Made by a program: the position numbers and the translations under genes. From Bradyrhizobium algeriense (GTDB lineage: Bacteria; Pseudomonadota; Alphaproteobacteria; Rhizobiales; Xanthobacteraceae), in the NCBI RefSeq assembly GCF_036924595.1, contig NZ_JAZHRV010000001.1, positions 3,844,001-3,908,000 of the forward strand: a stretch of 64,000 nucleotides of DNA. The letters run 5' to 3'. Each line of letters opens with the position of its first letter. Within the stretch, counting starts at the first letter, position 1. Below are positions 1-7,575 of this stretch, one piece after another. The notes under the pieces were generated by a model. It made no database searches and was not told where the DNA came from. It worked only from the letters and a program-made list of their open reading frames with translations.

Positions 1-1100
1 GAGGACTCGAAGCCAGGCGACAACGAGGGAGCCTGTTGCACGCAGCGCAACCCAGATTTTAGCCTCTCAGCTAGAAATGGGAGTGATCCAACATTAAAGC
101 GATACCCGGTCGCAGCAATGACGTGGTCGGCGGTCAAATGGCGGGGCATGCCATCTGAGCCCTTGACGTGCAGCACCGCCTTGCTTCCGCTCGTTTCGGC
201 TCCCAGCACGCTGTGACCGAGCAGTATCGGTACATGACCCACGATCCGCTCTTTGAGCCACCACGAACCTGCCGGGCCAAGCAGCTCTAGAGATGTGCGG
301 CGACCTTGTCCGTACGTCCGCACCACACCGACGCGTATTTGCTCGGGCAGATGATAGAACATCATCGGGGCGGTCGCGCAGAACCACAATTTAAGCCCGT
401 TTCCCATCGGCGACGCTGGCCGGCGCACCCGTTGCCATAAAGATCGCGGCCCTGGTGTTGGGCCATCATGCCACTCGATTGACGAGCGCCGCACGAGGAG
501 CCTTACTGTCGCTTGCCTTTCGTTTAGGAGAGCCGCCGTCTCGAGCGCCGATTGACCGCTGCCGATGACGACCACCTCGCGTCCTTTGAATTTGCCTAGA
601 TCGTAGTGGTCGCTGCTGTGCGACAGGAATTCTGCAGGCAATCTCGCCAGCTCAGCGGGGATGTATTCGGCGTTCGACAGGCCCGTCGCGACAACCACCT
701 TTTTGGCTCTTACTTCTTCACCTGTGGCCAGTCGCATCTGAAACTTGTCGGCCTGTCGATCCAGCATCGTGACTGATACATCTTCAACCATGGGAACGAG
801 CCGCTGCTGAAACGACATGGCGTATCGGGTAAATGTCTCGAGCGATACACGTTCACCCTCGTAGGGCAACGCTGCCTCGTGACAGAACTGCTGCAGGGTA
901 CAACGCCCGAACGGATCGGCGAGGTTCGAAGCAAATCCTTCAGACTTGAGGAACATGCCCGCCGGCATTTGCGTCCGCCAGCGGTTCATTGGTGAGCCAA
1001 AGATACGGAACTCCACTCCGAGAGACCGCAAGTAGGCCGCGGTTGAGACGCCAAACGGCCCTGCACCGATGACGGCTACCGGAAGATCAAATTCGCCCAT
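1..1100 (-). CDS. FAD/NAD(P)-dependent monooxygenase-like oxidoreductase (partial, C-terminus off window)
   Basis: The reading frame starts at an ATG ending at 1100 and stays open to the left edge, giving about 366 residues without a stop. The N-terminus has a Rossmann FAD motif (AVIGAGPFG, residues 9-17), and a second dinucleotide motif (VVIGSGQSA) lies near residue 170, the two-domain layout of flavin-containing monooxygenases and lysine/ornithine-hydroxylase-like enzymes. The substrate cannot be read from the sequence. The gene is followed on its upstream side by decayed insertion sequences. A broken second copy of the same family lies at 5371-5655 on the opposite strand. The family call is firm; the role is unknown. 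Confidence 0.8.
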   Translation of the reverse strand, partial: MGEFDLPVAVIGAGPFGVSTAAYLRSLGVEFRIFGSPMNRWRTQMPAGMFLKSEGFASNLADPFGRCTLQQFCHEAALPYEGERVSLETFTRYAMSFQQRLVPMVEDVSVTMLDRQADKFQMRLATGEEVRAKKVVVATGLSNAEYIPAELARLPAEFLSHSSDHYDLGKFKGREVVVIGSGQSALETAALLNERQATVRLLVRRSSIEWHDGPTPGPRSLWQRVRRPASPMGNGLKLWFCATAPMMFYHLPEQIRVGVVRTYGQGRRTSLELLGPAGSWWLKERIVGHVPILLGHSVLGAETSGSKAVLHVKGSDGMPRHLTADHVIAATGYRFNVGSLPFLAERLKSGLRCVQQAPSLSPGFES

Positions 1101-1239
1101 CACTTACCCTCCGGTTATAATGGTGCTGGGTAAGGCACTTCTTTGGCGCGATTATAAGCAAGAGGGTTATAAGAGCACTTCGATCGAATTCAACCGGGGC
1201 GTAGTGACTACTCAACTGTGAGTACTTGGCCTTGTTAAG

Positions 1240-1512
1240 CTAGGCGGAGAGCCGCATCACACCATCGCTGATCGGCGGCCAGCGGAACGCGTTATGTTCC
1301 AGACGTTTCCACAGCAGCACCAGGCCGGACCCGTCCCAGGCCAAAATCTTCAAGCGGTTCGCTTGCTTCGAACGGAAGACAAAAATCGTTCCCGAGAACG
1401 GATCATGGCGGAGTTGCTCGCGCACCAGCGCGGCGAGACCGTCGGCACCTTTACGGAACTCCACCGGCTTCGTCGCGACCATGACCTTCACACCCGCCGA
1501 AGCCGCGATCAT
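1240..1512 (-). pseudogene. tnpB: IS66-family TnpB (Orf2) remnant, C-terminally truncated
   Basis: The translation carries the TnpB hallmarks RKGADGLAALV, DPFSGTIFVFRS and LKILAWDG, followed by KRLEHNAFRWP. The frame stops shortly after, so it is shorter than the usual roughly 115 residues. The chosen ATG overlaps the stop of the upstream tnpA frame as ATGA, the coupling normally seen in IS66 elements. No tnpC follows, so the element is not autonomous. Confidence 0.75.
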
Positions 1513-1908
1513 GTGGCCGCCCTCACGGCCCGCAGCACATCGCGCAGCCACGCCGGGTCGACCCCGACCGCCACGCGAACCACCGCACCGCCAATCTCGA
1601 TGCTGATCGTTGTCGAGCTCCGTGCTGCCGCTTCCGTGCCCGGCCCAGCGCTACGCAGCTCCGTCACCACCGGAACGAAGAGTGGCGCCTCGTCGGCCGG
1701 CAGGCTGAGCAGCCGGCACGCGCCGTCTTGCGCCACACGAAAAGATGTTGCAGCGAGATGCCGTGCCGGCGTGCCACCTCCGATACGACCGCGCCCGGCG
1801 CATACGACTCCGCCACGATCCGCCCTTGACCTCGTCGCTCCACCGGCGACGACGTCCCGCACCGACCTGGATATCCACCCGGCCCCGCGGCTTCGAAGCG
1901 TCAACCAT
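1509..1908 (-). pseudogene. tnpA: IS66-family TnpA (Orf1) remnant with frameshifts
   Basis: The N-terminal part (GAGRRRRWSDEVKG) is in one frame. The C-terminal part (IEIGGAVVRVAVGVDPAWLRDVLRAVR) is in another frame and ends in an ATGA overlap with the TnpB frame. Both halves match the usual IS66 Orf1 pattern of a helix-turn-helix followed by a VDPAWL tail. At least one frameshift separates them, so the gene is dead. Confidence 0.65.
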
Positions 1909-2190
1909 ATATGCAAACCGTACTGTATGTGACGGCTCGTATCTTGCCGGTCAGTTCGCACCCGACAAGGTGGCGGCAGAGAACCTCTATCGATCTTTCG
2001 ACGGCGCATCGACATAGATCTTGTAGTTCTTGTCGGTGGGCGCCGACCTCGATACAGGCAAACAGATCTTCGGGATGCGCCTCAGCTGACAAGGCGGCCT
2101 TCAGCGGACGCATACTGTCAGACATATGTTCGCTCACATGAGATCCTGGGACAAATCAACCAGGAGATTCTCTGAATCGAACATCATCCG
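1909..2190. other. Short intergenic stretch with unrecognised open frames
   Basis: Open frames exist on both strands, including a minus-strand one of 78 codons (1901-2137), but none shows a family I recognise or a convincing ribosome binding site. The stretch lies between IS66 and IS3 remnants and is probably mobile-element debris. Confidence 0.3.
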
Positions 2191-2371
2191 CTATGTGAGG
2201 TGAGCTGAGCCCGCGGCATAGCGCAGCGCCCCGCCCCGTTGCGGCCCAGGAGCGCTGCGATTGGCGTATTCAGTCGGTGTGAGGTTGCCCAGGGCACTGT
2301 GTGGCCGGGCGTTGTTGTAGTCGTCCTTCCAGGTCGCCAGCACAGCTCGAACCTGCGCGAGCGAGGTGAAC
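2191..2371 (-). pseudogene. IS3-family transposase OrfB, C-terminal fragment
   Basis: The minus-strand frame reads a VRAVLATWKDDYNNARPHS stretch, then ALGNLTPTEYANRSAPG, and ends at a stop at 2191. This is the typical end of an IS3-group (IS2/IS407-like) integrase, including the W-DYN-RPHSALG-TP motif. Only about 60 residues remain and nothing of the catalytic DDE core is present. The bases around the stop (tgaggtgagctgagcccgc) resemble an IS3 terminus, and a similar end occurs near 18,310. Confidence 0.7.
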
Positions 2372-2389
2372 AGCCGTCACCTCGGGCGC

Positions 2390-4219
2390 CTAGTCCAGTT
2401 CAAGAGCCGAGCTATAGTCCTGTTTGAGCGCAGGATTTTGCTCCGGCTTCCTAAGCACGCAATTGCCCACAACCAGCAAATCGAGCTCGTTGCCCATGAA
2501 GCAGCGGAACGCGTCCTCCGGTGTGCAGACGATCGGCTCGCCGCGTACGTTGAAAGAGGTGTTGACCAGCACCGGGCATCCTGTGAGCCATTTGAATTCG
2601 GTGAGCAGCCGGTGGAACTTGGGATTGGTGTCGCGGCTCACCGTCTGGATGCGCGCGGAATAGTCGATATGGGTCACGGCCGGAATTTCCGAGCGCGACA
2701 CGTTGAGCTTGTCGATGCCGAACAGCGCCTGCTCGTCCGCGCTCATCGCGCGCCGCTTGTCCTTAAGGACGTCGGCGACGATCAGCATATAGGGACTGTC
2801 GGAGTCGAGCTCGAACCAGTCCGCGACGTCCTCCCGTAACACCGCGGGCGCGAAGGGCCGAAAGCTCTCGCGATATTTGACCTTCAGGTTGAGGTTCTTC
2901 TGCATGGTTGGTGAGCGGGGATCGCCGAGGATCGAGCGCGCGCCAAGCGAGCGCGGGCCGAATTCCATGCGGCCCTGGAACCAGCCAACCGCGAGCTGGT
3001 TGGCAAGCGCCTTTGCGGTGGTCTCGATGACAGTATCTTCGGACAGCACGTCAAAGCGCGCGCCCACCTCCTTCAGCCTGCGCTCGATTTCGCTTTGTGA
3101 GTATTGAGGCCCGAGGAACGCGCCCGACATGCCGTCGGACGACGCAAGAATGCGTGGGTTGCCCTTGAACTGGTGATAGGCGGCGAGCGCCGCCCCAACC
3201 GCCCCTCCGGCGTCACCCGCCGCCGGCTGGATCCAGATTTTGTCGAACTTGCCGTCGCGCATCACCTTGCCATTGGCGACGCAGTTCAGCGCCACGCCGC
3301 CGGCAAGACACAAATTGCGCGCACCGGTCTTCTTCGCAAGGCTCCGCGTCAGGCGCAGCACCGCCTCATCAAGTACGGCCTGGATAGAAGCCGCGACATC
3401 CATGTGAAACGGAGTCAGCAATTTGTCGGGCGTGCGCACCGGCGCGCCAAACAGCTTTGCGAACCGCTCATTGGTCATGGTGAGCCCGGTGCAATAGTCG
3501 AAATAGGACATGTCGAGCCGGAACGAGCCATCCGGCTTGAGGTCAATAAGATGGTCCAGAATCAGCTTGGCGTATTTCGGCTCGCCATAGGGGGCGAGCC
3601 CCATCACCTTGTACTCGCCGGAATTGACCTTAAAGCCGGTGTAATAGGTGAGCGCGGAATAGAGCAGTCCCAGCGAATGGGGAAAGTGAATCTCCTGAAA
3701 GATTTCGAGCTTGTTGCCCTCGCCAATCGCAGCCGACGTCGTCGCCCATTCGCCGACGCCGTCCATGGTCAGCACCACCGCCTTCTCGAACGGCGATGGA
3801 AAAAAGGCTGACGCCGCGTGGCTCAGATGATGCTCGGTGAAAAGCAATTTGTCGGACGAAATTTCTTCGTCAAATGGCTTCAATTGCTTGCGTAGCAGGC
3901 TCTTTTGAAACAGCTTTTCCTTAAGCCAGAGCGGGATCGCCATCTTGAAGGAAGAAAACCCCTTTGGCGCCATCGCGATGTAGGTCTCGAGCAGCCGTTC
4001 GAATTTCAGGAACGGCTTGTCGTAAAAGGCGATGTGCTCGATCTCGGAGAGCTTTGCGCCGGCGGCATCCAGGCAATAGCCGACCGCGTTGCGCGGAAAC
4101 GAGGCATCGTGCTTCTTGCGCGTAAAGCGTTCCTCCTGCGCGGCCGCGACGATGCGGCCGTCCTCGACCAGCGCGGCGGCGCTGTCGTGATAGAATGCGG
4201 AGATGCCGAGGGTGCGCAT
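2390..4219 (-). CDS. Carbamoyltransferase (NodU/CmcH family)
   Basis: This 609-residue protein has the family's usual length. It opens with MRTLGISAFYHDSAAALVEDG, has an HHLSHAASAFF motif (around residues 130-140) followed by VLTMDGVGEW, and a C-terminal domain with GRMEFGPRSLGARSIL and FVNTSFN-like (LVNTSFNVRGEP) motifs. Such enzymes transfer carbamoyl from carbamoyl phosphate to sugar or antibiotic hydroxyls. The stop of the gene lies next to IS3 debris. Its start is five bases from the stop of a tiny DUF5989 gene, so it is the last gene of a three-gene unit. The target is probably a surface glycan or small molecule; the sequence does not justify calling it nodU. Confidence 0.9.
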   Translation of the reverse strand: MRTLGISAFYHDSAAALVEDGRIVAAAQEERFTRKKHDASFPRNAVGYCLDAAGAKLSEIEHIAFYDKPFLKFERLLETYIAMAPKGFSSFKMAIPLWLKEKLFQKSLLRKQLKPFDEEISSDKLLFTEHHLSHAASAFFPSPFEKAVVLTMDGVGEWATTSAAIGEGNKLEIFQEIHFPHSLGLLYSALTYYTGFKVNSGEYKVMGLAPYGEPKYAKLILDHLIDLKPDGSFRLDMSYFDYCTGLTMTNERFAKLFGAPVRTPDKLLTPFHMDVAASIQAVLDEAVLRLTRSLAKKTGARNLCLAGGVALNCVANGKVMRDGKFDKIWIQPAAGDAGGAVGAALAAYHQFKGNPRILASSDGMSGAFLGPQYSQSEIERRLKEVGARFDVLSEDTVIETTAKALANQLAVGWFQGRMEFGPRSLGARSILGDPRSPTMQKNLNLKVKYRESFRPFAPAVLREDVADWFELDSDSPYMLIVADVLKDKRRAMSADEQALFGIDKLNVSRSEIPAVTHIDYSARIQTVSRDTNPKFHRLLTEFKWLTGCPVLVNTSFNVRGEPIVCTPEDAFRCFMGNELDLLVVGNCVLRKPEQNPALKQDYSSALELD

Positions 4220-4223
4220 ACCC

Positions 4224-4376
4224 TTAGAAAACCGTGTAGATGAACGGCGCGAACACCGTGCCCTGGGTCAGCACGATAAGGCCGCCGAACGCCACCATCA
4301 TTACGAAGATCGGCAGCAGCCAGAATTTCTTTCGCACGCGCATGAAGCGCCACAGCTCGGCAAGAAAATCTATCAT
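4224..4376 (-). CDS. DUF5989 small membrane protein
   Basis: This 50-residue protein starts MIDFLAELWRFMRVRKKFWL, followed by a single hydrophobic segment and the end FAPFIYTVF. Its ATG overlaps the stop of the upstream SxtJ-like gene (TGATG), indicating translational coupling. The same trio of SxtJ-like protein, DUF5989 and carbamoyltransferase recurs in many bacteria; the biochemical role of the small protein is not known to me. Charged N-terminus plus one transmembrane helix suggest an inner-membrane partner of the carbamoyltransferase. Confidence 0.8.
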   Translation of the reverse strand: MIDFLAELWRFMRVRKKFWLLPIFVMMVAFGGLIVLTQGTVFAPFIYTVF

Positions 4377-4801
4377 CAGAACTGATCCCTCATGGTTTCA
4401 GGCTGAGGCCCCGGCGGGCGCGCGATCCAGTAGGTGTCGGAAGCCGGTTCCCGCTTCAGCCGCAACAGGTCCCTGCCCCGCATGCGCATGATCAGGCCCG
4501 TGGGCAGGATCGTGCCGAACAACAACAGTCCCATCACGATAGGGTTGACGATCTTGGCCAGGACGAGACCGAGCATCATCCACAGAACATTGAGCGGATG
4601 AAGCCAGGAGGGCTTGAGCCAGCCCGCCGCCGCAAACAGCATGGCGGCCAGCAGCATCCAGGGCCACAGCCGGCCATGATGCCAGCCGTTCAAGAGGCTT
4701 AAAACGGCCAAAGCTGCTGCCATCACAAGGCCAAACGTCCGGTCCGATCCGGGGAGCGCCGCTTCGTCCCGGACAAAGTTCTCGTGGGTTGACTGCTTCA
4801 T
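4376..4801 (-). CDS. SxtJ-family membrane protein
   Basis: The protein has 141 residues when started at MKQSTHENF. It has four hydrophobic stretches (about residues 23-40, 48-62, 70-90 and 92-106) followed by a basic tail with RMRGRDLLRLKREP and DTYWIARP. The size, topology and position directly upstream of DUF5989 and a carbamoyltransferase match the SxtJ family. The frame is open further upstream to 5335, but that extension is low-complexity and contains a 15-bp tandem duplication, so I prefer the later start. Role in modification of a carbamoylated product is inferred only from the neighbours. Confidence 0.75.
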   Translation of the reverse strand: MKQSTHENFVRDEAALPGSDRTFGLVMAAALAVLSLLNGWHHGRLWPWMLLAAMLFAAAGWLKPSWLHPLNVLWMMLGLVLAKIVNPIVMGLLLFGTILPTGLIMRMRGRDLLRLKREPASDTYWIARPPGPQPETMRDQF

Positions 4802-5370
4802 TCGACCGTCGAAAGAAAGCGCTGACCGTGCGTCCTCGAGATAACTGTCCCAAAACTTCGCCGGCACGTCCTCGCTTCGCCATGCCCGCTTTGCGGCGGT
4901 GGTCGATTGATCCGAAAGCCTTGATTGCTGAGACTCGTAAATCCGACGAGCAGCTTCCTCGACAATGCGGTCACTGAGAATGCGGTCACTGAGCCATTCA
5001 CTCACGAAAACCTCGCACTCACTAAAACCTCGTCCGTTCCTACTATGTTGCGTAAGCCCAGAGGCGACAGCAAGGAAGCTAACGGGGTACCCCCTGGGGC
5101 TGGGCGCCGTTTTGGCATGCGGTTTTCGCGATAGCGGCCGTCCGGGTCGTTTCGCCGAATGGTCAGACCTCGGGCACAGCCGGCCTTGGGTCGCCGCGCG
5201 CCAACCAGCGCCGATCCGGTTCACCGCCAGAGACGCATCGCGTCGTCGGCGATCGAGGACGGCAGGGTCTGGTTGAAGAACGCGCCGACCATGTTGTAGC
5301 GGAAGGCCTGCAGGTCGGTGAGCGGCGCATCGCACGAGGCGGAGGTCTCGCGCCAGCGTAGTGCGCCCTG
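4802..5370. other. Intergenic region with no clear gene
   Basis: On the minus strand the frame of the SxtJ-like gene stays open upstream and yields a protein-like stretch (RIVEEAARRIYESQQSR and DVPAKFWDSYLED) that may be a fragment of another gene. A second minus-strand frame ending at 5221 (DLQAFRYNMVGAFFNQTLP) is also unassigned. Neither has a recognisable family or ribosome binding site. Confidence 0.3.
4964..4993. repeat. 15-bp perfect tandem duplication
   Basis: The unit aatgcggtcactgag occurs twice head to tail. It keeps the minus-strand frame open (15 is a multiple of 3) and adds a repeated LSDRI in translation. It marks local slippage upstream of the SxtJ-like gene. Confidence 0.8.
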
Positions 5371-5655
5371 AGTCAGTTCAAAGGTCGCGACGTCGTCGTC
5401 GGCGCAGGACAGTCGGCTCCAGAGACTGCAGCTCTGTTGAACGAGACGCAGGCAAAGGTAAGCGTATTCGTACGTGAGCCATCGATTGATTGGAATCACA
5501 CTCCTTCACCTGATCCGCGATCACTCTGGCAGCGGACGCGCCGACCAGCCTCGGCGCTGGGAGCCGGGCTTGAAACGTGGTTCTGCGCAAATGGCCCGAT
5601 GCTGTTTTACCACCTAGCTCAACGAACACGTCTCAGCATGGTGCGCCGCCTGTCT
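5371..5655 (+). pseudogene. Relic of a flavin monooxygenase paralogous to the gene at the left edge
   Basis: The plus-strand frame reads GAGQSAPETAALLNETQAKV, then PDPRSLWQRTRRPAS and WFCANGPMLFYHL. It aligns residue by residue with the middle of the left-edge oxidoreductase (GSGQSALETAALLNERQATV, PGPRSLWQRVRRPAS, WFCATAPMMFYHL). A stop codon lies just upstream and homology ends near 5655, so only about 95 residues of the central dinucleotide-binding region survive. It is on the opposite strand to the intact-looking copy. Confidence 0.8.
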
Positions 5656-5817
5656 TGCGCATCCTTAACGAGTAGTCCCAAAGTGTTAACCCAAGCCGCT
5701 GGGCGTCCCTCACCTTGGGTATCGTCGCTCGCCTCAGCGTAGGGGTACGATTGCCGATAGATCGCTTATCAATGGGACATGAGTTCACACGATCCACCGG
5801 ACATAGAAGGAGGGGCA

Positions 5818-7005
5818 GTGAAAACCAAAGAGATTCTACTAGGCGGCACAACAGTTGCAATTGCTGTTATTGGCTTTCTGGCGGTAGCGGAATGTGTTCT
5901 TCGCTTCCTTCCTGTTGCGGCCAATCCACTTGTCGTTCCAGTCACGCGAATCGATCCAGTGTTTCACTTCACGCCTAACCGTTCGTTTGTCTACTCCAAG
6001 GACTGGGACCTAACCATGGTCAATTATGGCCGTACCAATAACGCTGGATGGGTGAACAAGCTCGACTATCGAGAAGATGACCCACTGCCGCTGATCGGTG
6101 TCATCGGGGACTCATACATCGAAGCCCTAGCTGTCCCGTCCGATAGTACCGCGCAAGGCCATCTATCTGAATCCCTCAAGGGAAAACTTCGAGTTTACAG
6201 TTTTGCCGCATCAGGTGCGCCTCTGAGTCAATACCTTGTCTGGGCTGCGCATGCAGCTCGAGAATACAAAGCGAAGGCGTTGATCATAAACGTTGTTTCG
6301 AACGACTATGATGAAAGTCACTTGAGCTATAGTCGACAGGTCCCCGGTTTCTGGATTTACGCCCCAGAGACAAGCGAGCAACTCCGTTTGCAATTGCTCG
6401 AGTTTCACGTGGGAGCAATTCGGTCTGTTCTAAAGATGAGTGCCCTTGCACGGTACCTCTTCCTTAATTTGCAAATTAAGGAGACGCTATCGAATGCGCA
6501 ATGGCTCCGAGCCTTTGTTGTTATTGATAGTCCCACAAAAGTTTATGCAGGTAATACGGATGCTAGTCCGGATCCGGCGCGAATAGAGGCGTCTATTGCA
6601 GCGATCAACGCGTTCTTTCGGGATCTGCCGAAATATACTGGCCTCCAACCAGACCGCATTACGTTTACGATGGACGGGTTCCGATATCCGGATGCAGCGA
6701 ACGCTGGTAAAGGAAGCTACTTTGATGTCATGAGGACTGTGTTTCGCAAGACGGCGGAAACGTTGGGCTACGAAGTGATTGACATGGATCCCCTGTTCTT
6801 TGCCGATTTTCAGCTTCACGGTGGTCGGTTTGAGTATCCAAGAGATGCTCATTGGAATCCGACAGCCCATGCCCTGGTCGCGAAAGCGATACTATCCTCG
6901 AGACTCATTGGTCGGCTTCAATGCACTCTGGACAATTCGTGCGAGGGCGGCCGCGGTTTTCGCCGAACTCCCTCAGGTCGTGCGACCTTACACGAGCCCT
7001 TTTGA
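5818..7005 (+). CDS. SGNH-hydrolase-like, membrane-anchored protein
   Basis: The GTG start is chosen because AAGGAGG lies five bases upstream and the product then begins with lysines and a hydrophobic anchor (about residues 5-26). The body has a GDSY block (IGVIGDSYIEAL), a NDYDES stretch and a C-terminal DAHWN motif, in the order of SGNH/GDSL or AlgX/AlgJ-like esterases and acetyltransferases of polysaccharide systems. Length is 395 residues. The last roughly 20 residues overlap a glycosyltransferase relic in another frame, so the native C-terminus may have been replaced. Likely acts on a periplasmic polysaccharide acyl group; substrate unknown. Confidence 0.7.
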   Translation: MKTKEILLGGTTVAIAVIGFLAVAECVLRFLPVAANPLVVPVTRIDPVFHFTPNRSFVYSKDWDLTMVNYGRTNNAGWVNKLDYREDDPLPLIGVIGDSYIEALAVPSDSTAQGHLSESLKGKLRVYSFAASGAPLSQYLVWAAHAAREYKAKALIINVVSNDYDESHLSYSRQVPGFWIYAPETSEQLRLQLLEFHVGAIRSVLKMSALARYLFLNLQIKETLSNAQWLRAFVVIDSPTKVYAGNTDASPDPARIEASIAAINAFFRDLPKYTGLQPDRITFTMDGFRYPDAANAGKGSYFDVMRTVFRKTAETLGYEVIDMDPLFFADFQLHGGRFEYPRDAHWNPTAHALVAKAILSSRLIGRLQCTLDNSCEGGRGFRRTPSGRATLHEPF

Positions 7006-7117
7006 CGTTAGCGTCCTCTGTAGTCTCTACGAAGCGGCGCCCCTTGCCGCATTGGAAATGATAGCAATGAGTCTGCCAATCGTTGTCAGCAACGCCGGCT
7101 GTGCTGCCGAAATGGTC
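6947..7117 (+). pseudogene. Glycosyltransferase (GT4-type) C-terminal fragment
   Basis: In the frame offset from the preceding gene, the translation gives YTSPFDVSVLCSLYEAAPLA, then ALEMIAMSLPIVVSNAGCAAEMV. This is the conserved donor-binding region (S-YE-P-A-EA-A-G-PVV) of family 4 glycosyltransferases. About 57 residues remain, with neither an N-terminal domain nor a start. It is joined to the end of the SGNH gene. Confidence 0.65.
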
Positions 7118-7376
7118 CTTCGGCGACGACCAGTCTCAACAACCTCGAACCGTTCAATCTGAGTACTGCACTTATTGCCGTCCATAAGGACTGTTGCACA
7201 GCACTCGGCTTAACCCGACAAGGCGGCCGTCACCGGAGGGAGACGGTGAGCTACGCGCTTACAATATTACAGCAAACTATCGGGTTTTCCAGTGACTGGT
7301 GAACCCGCAAGGATGCCCCTTAGGCGTATCGCTTCGGCGAAGGCAGCCTTGCGGAGTGTGACGTAGAGTGAAGACT

Positions 7377-7402
7377 TAGGCGTATGACTGACCATACGCC
7401 TA
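7377..7402. promoter_or_regulatory. 10-bp perfect inverted repeat over a transposase start codon
   Basis: TAGGCGTATG and CATACGCCTA flank a six-base loop. The left arm contains the ATG of the IS66 TnpA remnant that follows, so in RNA the start would be inside a hairpin. A related taggcgtat also occurs at 7321. Confidence 0.5.
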
Positions 7403-7575
7403 TGTCGAAGGTCTCCCGGCTGGAAGTAGTGGCAACGGGCGCTCGCCTGTGTTGCTCACTGGAAGAAAAACAGCGGATCGTTGCCAAGAGTTACGGCGGC
7501 CACGCTTGGTATCGGTAACGGCTCGGCGCAATGGGTTGTCCGCAAGCCAATCATTCACGTGGCGCCGGTTGCCTC
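7384..7575 (+). pseudogene. tnpA: IS66-family TnpA N-terminal remnant
   Basis: The first frame reads SKVSRLEVVATGAR and LEEKQRIVAKSYGG, then stops at 7518. The next frame continues with TARRNGLSASQSFTWRRLPRE. Both parts match the IS66 Orf1 helix-turn-helix region, separated by a frameshift. The fragment overlaps the end of the convergent O-antigen ligase-like gene. Confidence 0.6.

Noticed and set aside
2366..2839. Long plus-strand frame antisense to the carbamoyltransferase.
   Set aside because: It is a shadow of the real gene's codon bias with no family or ribosome binding site.
2390..4219. Calling the carbamoyltransferase nodU (Nod-factor gene).
   Set aside because: No nodABC or nod-box-like sequence was seen nearby, and the SxtJ/DUF5989 context is that of a general carbamoyltransferase.
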